A stretch of DNA of 64,000 nucleotides from CAYHWW01 sp964360145 (GCA_964360145.1 CAYHWW010000002.1:11196-75195); one strand, 5' to 3'. Counted from the first letter of the stretch, positions 45,984-54,603 are shown. Numbers and translations are program-made. Notes: generated by a model from the sequence alone, not told the origin.

Positions 45984-45992
45984 AACAGAATC

Positions 45993-47042
45993 ATGAGACT
46001 TTTCGAGAGGATCCGCGCCGAAGGCTACGAACAGGTCGTGTTTTGCCACGACAAAGAAGTGGGCCTCAAGGCCATTGTGGCGATCCATGATTCTACCCTG
46101 GGCCCCGCCGTGGGCGGCTGCCGCATGTATCCTTATGCTTCCGAAGATGCGGCCCTGGAAGACGTGCTCCGTCTTTCTAAGGGCATGAGTTATAAATCCT
46201 CCATCAGTGGTCTCGGTTGGGGTGGCGGTAAAGCCGTCATCATCGGCGATTCAAAAAAAGATAAAACGCCGGGTCTACTCCGCCGCTTCGCCCAATTCGT
46301 TGACTCCCTGAGCGGTCGTTACATCACCGCCAAAGACGTGGGCATCAGCACGGATGATCTTAAAATCATGCGCGAAGTGAGCCGCCATGTCCTCGGCATG
46401 GATGGAGTGCCCGGTTCCAGTGGCGATCCCTCCGTTTTCACCGGCTGGGGCGTTTATAACGGCATGAAGGCCGCCGCCGCTCATCTTTGGGGCAGTGACT
46501 CTTTGAGGGGCAAGCGCATCGCTGTGCAGGGTTTGGGCAAGGTGAGCACCTATCTCATCACCCACCTGGTGAAAGAGGGCGCTGAAGTCATTGGTGCCGA
46601 CGTGGATCGTGACGCCGTGGCCCGGGCCCGGGACGAGTTTGGCGTGAAGATCGTCGATGCCGACCGTATCCTCTTTGAGGACTGTGACATTCTTTCCCCC
46701 AACGCCATGGGCGGCAGCATCACCAAAGACGTGGCGGCTCGCATCAAGTGCAAGATCGTGGCTGGTGGTGCCAACAACCAGCTCGCCACCCCGGAAGAGG
46801 GCTATGCCCTCATGCAGCGGGGCATCGTTTATGCGCCCGACTACGCCATCAACGCCGGCGGCATCATGAACATCTACAATGAAATCGGTGGCTACGACGC
46901 GAAGAAGGCTTGGGACCATGTGGCCCAGATCCGTGGCACCGTGGCGCGAATTCTGGAGCGGGCGAAGACGGAGAAGTTGCCGCCCCACCTCATCGCCGAT
47001 CGCATGGCCGAGGAGCGCATCGCCAATGGCAAGCGGCGCTGA
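45993..47042 (+). CDS. Leu/Glu/Phe/Val-type amino acid dehydrogenase
   Basis: A 349 aa NAD-dependent dehydrogenase closest in layout to leucine dehydrogenase. Catalytic lysines Lys68 and Lys80 sit in GMSYKSSISGLGWGGGKAVI, and the nucleotide site reads AVQGLGKVSTYLITHL (GxGxxS/G variant). It would deaminate a branched-chain or related amino acid to the 2-oxo acid. ATG 45993 has a GGAGGGA site. It opens the lysine-degradation operon, overlapping kdd by 17 bases; a role on a lysine-pathway amine is possible but unproven. Confidence 0.88.
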   Translation: MRLFERIRAEGYEQVVFCHDKEVGLKAIVAIHDSTLGPAVGGCRMYPYASEDAALEDVLRLSKGMSYKSSISGLGWGGGKAVIIGDSKKDKTPGLLRRFAQFVDSLSGRYITAKDVGISTDDLKIMREVSRHVLGMDGVPGSSGDPSVFTGWGVYNGMKAAAAHLWGSDSLRGKRIAVQGLGKVSTYLITHLVKEGAEVIGADVDRDAVARARDEFGVKIVDADRILFEDCDILSPNAMGGSITKDVAARIKCKIVAGGANNQLATPEEGYALMQRGIVYAPDYAINAGGIMNIYNEIGGYDAKKAWDHVAQIRGTVARILERAKTEKLPPHLIADRMAEERIANGKRR

Positions 47043-48084
47043 TCGGTTCGGCACACATAGAGTAATGGTTCCCCGGGGTAGCCTGCCGCAGCAGGCACAG
47101 AAGCTATCGCCCGCGCTTCCCATCCACGGCAATGAGATGCTCATCGAGGTTGAAGCGCTGAACATTGATTCGGCAAGCTTCCACCAGATTCGTGAGAGCT
47201 GTGGTGGCGACGTGGGGCTCATGGAGCACATGATCCGTGACATCGTGAAAGAGCGGGGCAAGCTGCAGAACCCCGTCACTGGCTCCGGTGGCATGCTCAT
47301 CGGCACCGTGAAAGAGGTGGGCTCGGAGTTTCTCGTGGAGCGTCCGGCATCCGAGCAGGTGGAGGTGGGCGACCGCATCGCCACGCTGGTGTCGCTGACT
47401 CTGACGCCCCTCGTGATCCGTCGGGTGAAGAAGATCCACCTCGATAAAGACCGGGTGGACATCGAGGGCCACGCTATTTTGTTTCAGAGTGGCATTTACA
47501 GCAAACTGCCATCGGACATCCCCGATGCGCTGGCACTTGCCATTCTCGACGTGGCGGGCGCCCCGGCCCAGACTCAAGCTCTATGCAAGCCTGGTCAGAC
47601 CGTGGTGGTTCTGGGGGGCGCGGGCAAGTCCGGCATCCTTTGTTTATATGAGGCCAAGCGTGCGGTGGGGGCCGGGGGCCGCGTCATCGGTCTCGACTAC
47701 AATGAAGCTGCCGCACGGACAATGAAGGGGTTTTCCTTTGTGGATGATGTCGCGGTAAGTGACGCCCGCAACGCCGTGGCCACCTGGCGCACGGTGAGTG
47801 AGCTCACCGGGGGCAAGATGGCCGACGTGGTCATCAACGTCACCAATATCCCCGACACCGAGATGTCCTGCATTCTGGCAGCTAAGCCCGGGGGGCTGGC
47901 GTACTTTTTCAGCATGGCCACGAGCTTTACCAAGGCAGCCCTGGGGGCTGAGGGCGTGGGGGCCCACGTGGAGCTTATCATGGGCAACGGATACCGCCCC
48001 GGTCATGCCGCGCTTTCCCTCGACATCCTGAGGCAATCGCGGGAGATTCGGGAACTATACGAGCGCAAGTATGGCCCATCTTGA
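47026..48084 (+). CDS. kdd: L-erythro-3,5-diaminohexanoate dehydrogenase Kdd
   Basis: A 352 aa NAD(P)-dependent dehydrogenase of the Kdd family, with the characteristic FGTHRVMVPRGSLPQQA start and the Rossmann site VVVLGGAGKSGILCLYEAKR. It oxidatively deaminates 3,5-diaminohexanoate, the product of KamDE, to 3-keto-5-aminohexanoate. I keep the ATG at 47026 because the conserved FGTHRV lies only 8 residues in. Overlaps both neighbours. Confidence 0.92.
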   Translation: MASGADRFGTHRVMVPRGSLPQQAQKLSPALPIHGNEMLIEVEALNIDSASFHQIRESCGGDVGLMEHMIRDIVKERGKLQNPVTGSGGMLIGTVKEVGSEFLVERPASEQVEVGDRIATLVSLTLTPLVIRRVKKIHLDKDRVDIEGHAILFQSGIYSKLPSDIPDALALAILDVAGAPAQTQALCKPGQTVVVLGGAGKSGILCLYEAKRAVGAGGRVIGLDYNEAAARTMKGFSFVDDVAVSDARNAVATWRTVSELTGGKMADVVINVTNIPDTEMSCILAAKPGGLAYFFSMATSFTKAALGAEGVGAHVELIMGNGYRPGHAALSLDILRQSREIRELYERKYGPS

Positions 48085-49636
48085 GCTAAAACATCAGACC
48101 ATCATCGAGTGTCGGCGCTTGGCGAATGAGATCGTCGCCAAGGTGAAGCCCGTTATCGACACACATACTACTGTCAGCATCGAGCGGGCGTCCCTGCGCC
48201 TCATCGGCGTCGAAGGCGCGCTGAGCCGTGAGGGGTTGTCCTACCCACTGGTGAACCACATCGTGGACCAGCTGCGGGAGGATCGGGCCCTGGCGAGTGG
48301 TGCCCTCTACTGGTTTGCCAACGCCATGATGCACACGGGTAAGTCAGTTGAAGACGTGTGCCGTGACATCACCGCGGGCGAGTTGCGTCTCGGCCAGCAG
48401 CCACGATTACCCTTGGCTGAAGTGCGTAAAATCGCCGTCGATCTCTGCCGCAAGGGGCTCGACCGCGTGGCAGCTAAAAAAGAGCAGCGCAATGTGCTTC
48501 GCAAAAAACAGGGCGATCCCTTCGACATGACCTTCCAGGGTAGTCCCCTGATCTATGTCATCGTGGCGACGGGCAATATCTTTGAAGACGTGGCCCAAGG
48601 CAAGGCCGCCGCCCGGGCTGGCGCCGAGGCAATCGCCGTCATCCGCAGCACTGCTCAAAGTCTCCTCGACTATGTCCCCGAGGGCGCGACCACCGAAGGC
48701 TTCGGTGGCACCTACGCCACGCAAGAAAACTTTCGCATCATGCGAGCGGCACTGGACGAAGTCGGTGACGAAGTGGGGCGCTACATCCGCCTCACGAATT
48801 ATTCCTCCGGGCTTTGCATGTCCGAGATCGCCGCCACGGCGGCGTTGGAGCGCCTGGACTTCCTGTTGAATGACGCCATGTACGGCATTCTCTTCCGCGA
48901 CATCAACATGAAGCGCACTCTCATCGACCAGCACTTCTCGCGTCTCATCATTTCCGCCGCGGATATCGTTATTCATACCGGGGAAGATAATTATCTCACC
49001 ACCGCCGATGCGGTGGAAAATGGCCATCAGGTGCTGGCCTCCCAGTTCATCAATGAACGTTTTGCCGTGAACGCCCACATGCGTGAAGAGCAGATGGGCT
49101 TGGGCCACGCCGCGGAGATGAACCCCTGGCATCCCAATGTGTTGCTCCTCGAGATTGCCCGGGCGCAGATGACACGGGATATTTTCCCCAAGGCACCCAT
49201 TAAGTTCATGCCGCCCACCCGCCACAAGGTCGGCGATATTTTCTTCAGTCACTTGATGGATGCCATGTTCAATCTCGTGGGATCCCTCACCAACCAGGGC
49301 ATTCAGCTCCTGGGCATGCCCACCGAGGCCATGCATACGCCTCTGCTCATGGACCGCTGGATGAGTATTAAGAACGCCAAGTACGTCTTCGGCGCCACGA
49401 AAGACCTGGGCAAAGAGATCACTTTCAAAAAAGATGGCGTGATCTCCAAGTGGGCCAATAAAGTATTGGATGACACCCTGACTCTCCTGCGTCGCATCGA
49501 GCGTGACAGCTTATTCAAGGCAATCGAAGAGAAGGCTTTTGCCAACGTGTCCCGCAAACTCGATGGCGGCAAGGGCCTGGATGGTGTCGTGCTTCGGGAC
49601 AAAGATTATCTCAACCCTTTCTTTGAGCTCCTATGA
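48071..49636 (+). CDS. kamD: Lysine 5,6-aminomutase alpha subunit
   Basis: A 521 aa TIM-barrel subunit of the adenosylcobalamin- and PLP-dependent lysine 5,6-aminomutase (KamD). Family stretches include ERASLRLIGVEGAL, NHIVDQLREDRALASGALYW, RSTAQSLLDYVPEGATTEGF and GGTYATQENFRIMRAALDE. It moves the terminal amino group of D-lysine or beta-lysine. Overlaps kdd by 14 bases and kamE by 4. Confidence 0.94.
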   Translation: MAHLELKHQTIIECRRLANEIVAKVKPVIDTHTTVSIERASLRLIGVEGALSREGLSYPLVNHIVDQLREDRALASGALYWFANAMMHTGKSVEDVCRDITAGELRLGQQPRLPLAEVRKIAVDLCRKGLDRVAAKKEQRNVLRKKQGDPFDMTFQGSPLIYVIVATGNIFEDVAQGKAAARAGAEAIAVIRSTAQSLLDYVPEGATTEGFGGTYATQENFRIMRAALDEVGDEVGRYIRLTNYSSGLCMSEIAATAALERLDFLLNDAMYGILFRDINMKRTLIDQHFSRLIISAADIVIHTGEDNYLTTADAVENGHQVLASQFINERFAVNAHMREEQMGLGHAAEMNPWHPNVLLLEIARAQMTRDIFPKAPIKFMPPTRHKVGDIFFSHLMDAMFNLVGSLTNQGIQLLGMPTEAMHTPLLMDRWMSIKNAKYVFGATKDLGKEITFKKDGVISKWANKVLDDTLTLLRRIERDSLFKAIEEKAFANVSRKLDGGKGLDGVVLRDKDYLNPFFELL

Positions 49637-50385
49637 AGACGGATCTAAAGGCCCTCAAGCCCTACGGCGACATGATGGGTGACGGCGTAGTGCAGCTTTC
49701 CTTTACGTTGCCCGTGGAGCAAGGGCCCGAAGCCCGAGAGGCCGCCGTGCAGCTGGCTCAGAAGATGGGCCTCGATGAGGTGAAGATCGCCACCATGGAA
49801 TCCGCCACCAGCGGCTTCGCCTTTTTTGTCATCTACGGGAAGATGAAGCACACCGTGGATTACACCGCGATCCGGGTGGTGAAGATCGAGGCGGCAAAGC
49901 GTTCACGTGAGGAAATCGACGAGCTCATCAAAGAAAAATTGGGCCGCAAGGTCGTGATCCTCGGCGCCTGCACGGGCTACGACGCTCACACCGTGGGCAT
50001 CGATGCTATCTTCAACATGAAAGGCTTCGCCGGTGACTACGGTCTCGAGCGCTACGAGTGGCTGGATGCCCGCAACCTGGGCGCCCAGGTGCTCAATGAA
50101 GAGCTTCTGAAAAAGGCCATTGAGGCCAAGGCCGACGCCATTCTCGTGTCGAAGATTGTCACCCAGCACAACATTCACATCACGGATCTGAAGGACCTCC
50201 TCGTTAAGGCCGAGCAGATGGGCTTGCGTGACAAGTTGGTGTTTGTGGCCGGCGGCCCTCGCCTCACCCACCAGATCGCCTTGGAGTGCGGCTTTGATGC
50301 GGGCTTTGGCGTGGGCACTAAACCTAGCGAAGTGGCGAGCTACGTTGTGGAAGAAGTTTTGAAGCGCAAAAAGGGTAGCGACTGA
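49633..50385 (+). CDS. kamE: Lysine 5,6-aminomutase beta subunit (B12-binding)
   Basis: A 250 aa subunit with the base-off cobalamin motif D117-A-H119-T-V-G122 (GYDAHTVGIDAIF). Lys130, 11 residues after the cobalt-ligand His, matches the spacing of the PLP lysine (His133/Lys144) described for the clostridial enzyme, so both cofactors are probably bound. The Rossmann-like C-terminal domain ends with AGGPRLTHQIALECGFDAGFG. It is co-translated with kamD and with the MoxR-type gene that follows. Confidence 0.94.
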   Translation: MKTDLKALKPYGDMMGDGVVQLSFTLPVEQGPEAREAAVQLAQKMGLDEVKIATMESATSGFAFFVIYGKMKHTVDYTAIRVVKIEAAKRSREEIDELIKEKLGRKVVILGACTGYDAHTVGIDAIFNMKGFAGDYGLERYEWLDARNLGAQVLNEELLKKAIEAKADAILVSKIVTQHNIHITDLKDLLVKAEQMGLRDKLVFVAGGPRLTHQIALECGFDAGFGVGTKPSEVASYVVEEVLKRKKGSD

Positions 50386-51275
50386 TGGCGAAGGGCGCTC
50401 AAACTCCCCAGCAAATTCTCGCCACGGTCCAGGGCAAGGGTGGCATCATCGGCCGTGGCGAAGAGGTGCGCAGGCTCGCCCTCATGTTGCTGGCCGGTCG
50501 CAATATCCTCATCGAAGGCCCCGTGGGCGCGGGTAAAACCGCTTTGGCACAAGCCGTGGCCCATGCGTTGGGCCGCACCGTCATCCGAGTGGACGGCGAC
50601 TCACGTTTTACGGAGCAGAAACTCACGGGCTGGTTCGACCCCGCCCAAGCTTTGAAAAAAGGCTTCAACGCCAGCACCTTCGTCGACGGCCCCCTGGTGG
50701 GCGCCATGAAGGCGGGGGCAGTGCTTTTCATCAACGAGTTGAACCGCATGCCCGAGGCGGTGCAGAACGTGCTCCTTCCCGCCATTGATGAGGGCATTGT
50801 GCAGATTCCGCAGCTGGGCCCGGTGCGTGCGAAGCCCGGTTTCCTCCTCATCGCAACTCAGAATCCGCGGGAATTCGTGGCCACCTCCCATCTGTCCGAA
50901 GCCCTCATGGATCGCATGGAGTGGTTGCCGCTCTCTTATCAATCCGCCGAGGAAGAGCGCACCATCGTGGAGACGCTCTCGGAGTTTTCCGAGAAACCCT
51001 ACTTGGACATGGTCATCAGTCTCACGCGAATGACGCGTAATCACCCCAAAATCAAGCGTGGTGCTTCGGTGCGGGCGGCCATAGCCATCGCACGCATTTT
51101 GTCCGTCACGTTGACGGTCATGGGCAAAATCACGGATCAGGACTTTCTCGATGCGGTCATGGCGGCGCTGCCCACGCGCATCGAACTCTTTGGCTCTGAG
51201 TCAGAGGGTGGCACGGAAGCCATGGTGAAGAGTCTCGTCTTGGAGCTCATCGAGGAAGTAAAAAAAAAATCTTGA
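50385..51275 (+). CDS. MoxR-family AAA+ ATPase (putative aminomutase reactivase component)
   Basis: A 296 aa AAA+ protein. Walker A is GPVGAGKTALAQAVA. The Walker B region reads LFINELNRMP: the usual Asp of the DE pair is Asn (codon AAC), while the catalytic Glu is kept. Sensor 1 (LLIATQNPREF) and the arginine region (SEALMDRMEW) are present. MoxR proteins work with VWA partners as metal- or cofactor-related chaperones; the partner follows at once. Because the pair lies inside the kam operon, a role in reactivating or loading the B12 enzyme is likely but inferred. Confidence 0.88.
   Translation: MAKGAQTPQQILATVQGKGGIIGRGEEVRRLALMLLAGRNILIEGPVGAGKTALAQAVAHALGRTVIRVDGDSRFTEQKLTGWFDPAQALKKGFNASTFVDGPLVGAMKAGAVLFINELNRMPEAVQNVLLPAIDEGIVQIPQLGPVRAKPGFLLIATQNPREFVATSHLSEALMDRMEWLPLSYQSAEEERTIVETLSEFSEKPYLDMVISLTRMTRNHPKIKRGASVRAAIAIARILSVTLTVMGKITDQDFLDAVMAALPTRIELFGSESEGGTEAMVKSLVLELIEEVKKKS
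51260..51269 (+). other. A10 slippery run at the MoxR-VWA junction
   Basis: Ten consecutive A's lie six bases before the first gene's stop codon ends. In the MoxR frame it reads GTA AAA AAA AAA TCT TGA, so A-AAA-AAA is a perfect -1 slippery heptamer. A -1 shift would continue ATC TTG AAT CCT into the VWA gene without a stop and make a fused ~610 aa protein. Whether it is used is unknown. Confidence 0.5.
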
Positions 51276-52213
51276 ATCCTCCTGAGGATCCGGGCTTCCT
51301 CGCCACATTGGAGATCGCCGAGCAGCGCGGCCCCGAAAAAATCGAAGTGCGCTTCCTTTCGCCGGAGTTGCTTGCCGCTGGCGCTGATGAAGATATTTCG
51401 GGCTATGATAAAAAGCCCAACTGGGACGTCGCGGTGCGCTATCAGGACCTGAAGCGTCTCTTGTCGTTGCCCGATGAGAAGAAAACCAAGCTGAAGGAGC
51501 GTGCCGTGCAAGGCATCATTGAGCGGGCCAAGGCGGCCATGGGCTCCGTCATCAAGCCGGAAAAGAAAGAACTTCTGTCCTGGCAGGAGTTCACGGCCAA
51601 GGGAGCCCACGGGGAGCTGGACGTCACGGCCACCCTGGACGAGATGGTGGGGCGCGGCGAGATCCTTGAGTCTCTGCGTTTCGAGGCCCGGGTGCAGAAG
51701 GACCGAGATGTGGTGGTGCTTCTCGATGCCAGTCTCAGCATGACCAGCGACAAGATGGCGCTGCTCGCGGTTGCCAGCGCGGTGGTCGCTCTTTGCGTGC
51801 CCTCCCGTCACCTCTGCCTTGTGTCATTTTCTTCACAGCCCCGCATGGTCAAGCGTTTCGACGAAGAGCTCTCCGTGAAGACGGTTGTGGAAAGAGTTTT
51901 AGAGATTCCCACCCTGGGCCTCACGAACATCGAGGGTGCATTATTGGAGGCACTCAAAATACTCGATCGCGAAGGACGCCCCGGCGCCAACGTGATTTTG
52001 GTGGGCGATGGTAAGTACACCGAGGGGAAAGACCCATCATATCTCGGGGGGCGCTTCAAAAAACTCCACGCTTTGAAGCTGGGCCGGGATATCGCCGGTC
52101 GGGCGTTGTTGCAGGACCTGGTGCGCCAGGGCAACGGCCGCCTCTTCGAGGTGCGACGCATGCCCGAGCTTCCTCGGGTCATGTACGGAGCGTTGCGTTC
52201 CCTCCTGCGCTAA
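51272..52213 (+). CDS. VWA-domain (CoxE/CbbO-like) partner of the MoxR ATPase
   Basis: A 313 aa protein with an N-terminal helical part and a C-terminal von Willebrand factor A domain. The metal-ion-dependent adhesion site is complete: DASLS (in VVVLLDASLSMTSD), the Thr of LTNIEGALLEAL and the Asp of VGDGKYTEG. TTG start at 51272 overlaps the MoxR stop. No membrane segment. In MoxR-VWA systems the VWA protein recognises the client enzyme, here plausibly KamDE. Confidence 0.85.
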   Translation: MNPPEDPGFLATLEIAEQRGPEKIEVRFLSPELLAAGADEDISGYDKKPNWDVAVRYQDLKRLLSLPDEKKTKLKERAVQGIIERAKAAMGSVIKPEKKELLSWQEFTAKGAHGELDVTATLDEMVGRGEILESLRFEARVQKDRDVVVLLDASLSMTSDKMALLAVASAVVALCVPSRHLCLVSFSSQPRMVKRFDEELSVKTVVERVLEIPTLGLTNIEGALLEALKILDREGRPGANVILVGDGKYTEGKDPSYLGGRFKKLHALKLGRDIAGRALLQDLVRQGNGRLFEVRRMPELPRVMYGALRSLLR

Positions 52214-52246
52214 GTTATTCATGCAAAGGCTCTAAGAGGGGAAATC

Positions 52247-53062
52247 GTGGAAAAGCTCATTATTACTTGCGCCATCACGGGTGCGGAGACCATGAAGCAG
52301 GCTTGTCCGCCGCTTCCCACTACTCCGGACGAACAGGCTCAAGCTGCCTACGACTGCTGGAAGGCTGGGGCCACGGTCATTCATCTCCATGTGCGTGACG
52401 ACCAGGGTAAGCCCACCCCGTCCCTCGCGCGTTTCAAAGAGAGCATCGAAAAAATCCGCGCAAAATGCCCCGTCATCATCCAGATTTCAACGGGCGGCGC
52501 CGTGGGTGACCCCATGGACCAGCGCATGGCGCCCCTCGCTTTGAAGCCAGAAATGGCGAGCCTTAATACGGGGTCCATCAATTTCGGTGACGACGTGTTC
52601 ATCAACCACCCCAGAGAGGTGGAGGCCCTCGCCGCTAAAATTTACGGACTCGGAATCATGCCCGAGCTCGAGATTTATGATTTTGGCATGCTGGAGGCCA
52701 CCCTGCGCATGTTGAAAAAGGGCATCCTGAAAGAGCCTGCCCATTTTCAATTCGTGCTGGGCACCAGCCACGGCATGAGCGGCGAGGCGCGAAATCTTTG
52801 TCGTCTGGCTGACGCCATCCCCGGTGGCGCATCGTGGGGCGTGGCGGGCATCGGCCGCTACCAGCTGCCCTGCGCCGCTCAGGCCATCACCATGGGGGGC
52901 CATGTGCGGGTGGGCCTGGAGGATAACATCTATTGGTCCAAGGGTGTCGTGGCCCAAAGCAACGCTCAATTGGTTGCCCGAGTGAAGCAGTTAGCGGATA
53001 CTTTGCAGCGTCCCGTGGCCACGGTAGAGGAAGCCAGGCAAATCCTGGGTTTGAACAAATGA
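52247..53062 (+). CDS. kce: 3-keto-5-aminohexanoate cleavage enzyme
   Basis: A 271 aa TIM-barrel zinc enzyme of the BKACE/Kce family. Metal ligands His46 and His48 lie in VIHLHVRD and Glu225 in VGLEDNIYW; the STGG and GTSHGM motifs are also seen. It condenses 3-keto-5-aminohexanoate with acetyl-CoA to give acetoacetate and 3-aminobutyryl-CoA, directly after Kdd in the pathway. GTG 52247 has an AGAGGGG site. Confidence 0.92.
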   Translation: MEKLIITCAITGAETMKQACPPLPTTPDEQAQAAYDCWKAGATVIHLHVRDDQGKPTPSLARFKESIEKIRAKCPVIIQISTGGAVGDPMDQRMAPLALKPEMASLNTGSINFGDDVFINHPREVEALAAKIYGLGIMPELEIYDFGMLEATLRMLKKGILKEPAHFQFVLGTSHGMSGEARNLCRLADAIPGGASWGVAGIGRYQLPCAAQAITMGGHVRVGLEDNIYWSKGVVAQSNAQLVARVKQLADTLQRPVATVEEARQILGLNK

Positions 53063-54279
53063 AGCAAGCGACAGTGTCATTGGCCGATATTGAGCAGGCT
53101 CGTCAATTTCTTAAAACCATCATTGAGCCCACGCCGCTGCTTTACAACCAGTGGTTGAGTCAGAGCCTCGGCTTCGAGTGTTACCTGAAGCTGGAGAACA
53201 TGCTGCCCATCGGCTCCTTCAAGCTCCGAGGCGCTGCCTACAAAATTTCCACCCTGACGTCGCAACAAAAGCGCAAGGGCGTCATCTGCGCCAGTGCCGG
53301 CAACCATGCGCAGGGTGTGGCTTGGGGCGCCCGTCATCTGGGCGTGGATGCCACCATCGTCATGCCCGAAGGTGCGAGCCTTGTGAAAGTGCAGAGCACC
53401 AAAGCCCTCGGTGCGAAGATTATATTCCACGGCAATAGCTATGATGAGGCTTTTACGGAGGCATCCGCCATTGCGCGTCGCACGGGTAAAGTTTTTGTCC
53501 ACGCTTTTGAGGACAAATCCGTCATGGCTGGTCAGGGGACTATTGGTCTGGAGATTGTGGATCAGCTGCCAGAAGTTGATGCGGTGATCGGTTCCATTGG
53601 TGGTGGTGGTCTCATGGCTGGCGTGGGAACCGCGCTCAAAGCTCTCAAGCCACAGATCAAAATATACGGCTGTCAGGCGGCAGGGGCCCCGGCCATCTAC
53701 CGGGCGCTCAAGTCCCACAAGGCACTGACTCTGGATCGGGTGGATACTTTCGCTGATGGCATCGCCGTGCGTTCAGCAAAGCCCGCCATGCTGAAGATCT
53801 TAAGGGGCGTGCTCGATGGGATCTATTTAGCAGATGACGAAGCCATCGCTGAGTCCATGCTCACCCTCATGGAAAAAGCGAAAACCGTGGCGGAAGCTTC
53901 CGCGGCCATCACGTTATCCATCGCTCAAAACATCCGCTCCAAGCTTAAGGGCCAGAAAGTCGTTCTCATCATCTGCGGAGGCAATGTGGACGTTAACGTC
54001 CTGGGCCGAGTCATTGACCGCGGTCTGATCAAGGCCGGGCGCCGCATTCGCCTCAATGTGCATATTTCCGACAGGCCCGGCTCACTAAGCGCGCTGACCG
54101 GTGTCATTGCCGCGGCAGGTGCTAACATTCTTCAGGCAATCCATGATCGCGGGGAGCTTTCCACGGGGCTCAATGAAACCGGCGTGGAATTGACCCTGGA
54201 AACCCGCGGTCCGGAGCACACAAAGGAACTGTTGAAAAAATTGCGCACCGTGGTGACGCAATTGGATATGTTACACTGA
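53059..54279 (+). CDS. Threonine ammonia-lyase with C-terminal ACT domain
   Basis: A 406 aa PLP enzyme. Lys55 in IGSFKLRGAAYK binds PLP; the GSIGGGGLMAGVG loop binds phosphate. The C-terminal ~80 residues form an ACT domain (RIRLNVHISDRPGSLSALTG), as in the medium-length threonine dehydratases. It deaminates threonine or serine to the 2-oxo acid. It overlaps kce by 4 bases, so it belongs to the amino-acid-degradation operon rather than to isoleucine synthesis. Confidence 0.88.
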   Translation: MKQATVSLADIEQARQFLKTIIEPTPLLYNQWLSQSLGFECYLKLENMLPIGSFKLRGAAYKISTLTSQQKRKGVICASAGNHAQGVAWGARHLGVDATIVMPEGASLVKVQSTKALGAKIIFHGNSYDEAFTEASAIARRTGKVFVHAFEDKSVMAGQGTIGLEIVDQLPEVDAVIGSIGGGGLMAGVGTALKALKPQIKIYGCQAAGAPAIYRALKSHKALTLDRVDTFADGIAVRSAKPAMLKILRGVLDGIYLADDEAIAESMLTLMEKAKTVAEASAAITLSIAQNIRSKLKGQKVVLIICGGNVDVNVLGRVIDRGLIKAGRRIRLNVHISDRPGSLSALTGVIAAAGANILQAIHDRGELSTGLNETGVELTLETRGPEHTKELLKKLRTVVTQLDMLH

Positions 54280-54288
54280 GGGGACTTT

Positions 54289-54477
54289 ATGAAACACAAA
54301 GAGATGCCCAAGGGGCCGCTAACTAAAGTGGAATATGAGCTCGAAAAAGGCGTGGCTGAAACCATCCGCGCCATGGAGAAGTACACCAAGATTCCCACCA
54401 CGGTTCTGGTGACTACTGCTCTCAAGCGGTTTATATCATCACACAAGGACTACCTCCCCACCGACTTCAAAGCGTAA
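54289..54477 (+). CDS. Small basic protein, unknown
   Basis: A 62 aa protein with a Lys-rich helical N-terminus and a TTVLVTTALKRFISSHKDY helix that resembles the second half of a ribbon-helix-helix fold. The start has an AGGGGAC site. It is 9 bases behind the threonine dehydratase and ends one codon before the structured repeat. Function unknown; it could be a small operon regulator. Confidence 0.6.
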   Translation: MKHKEMPKGPLTKVEYELEKGVAETIRAMEKYTKIPTTVLVTTALKRFISSHKDYLPTDFKA

Positions 54478-54603
54478 GTAGGCTCGGTATTTCGCCACAT
54501 AGCTTCGTTGTCGTCGTCGCGGCCTCCACGCAGCGCACAGGAGTGCGCTTTGGTCGGTCCGCTCCTCCTCCGCCTCGCTCTGCGGCGAAATCCCTTCGCC
54601 TAC
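54478..54603 (+). repeat. Structured ~126-bp intergenic repeat, copy B
   Basis: Second copy, starting directly after the TAA of the small gene. Foot GTAGGC (54478-54483) with GCCTAC (54598-54603); stem 1 54486-54503 with 54577-54594 (15 of 18 paired); stem 2 GCGGCC (54519-54524) with GGTCCGC (54556-54562); hairpin AGCGCAC (54532-54538) with GTGCGCT (54543-54549), loop AGGA. The hairpin sequence differs from copies A and C at three pairs, all compensated. Loop segments TTCGTTGTCGTCGTC, TCCACGC, TTGGTCG and TCCTCCTCCGCCTC are retained. Confidence 0.88.

Noticed and set aside
45792..45992. Lysine riboswitch ahead of the lysine operon
   Set aside because: The leader is about the right length, but the conserved lysine-riboswitch core segments could not be found; only a small hairpin over the ribosome site is visible.
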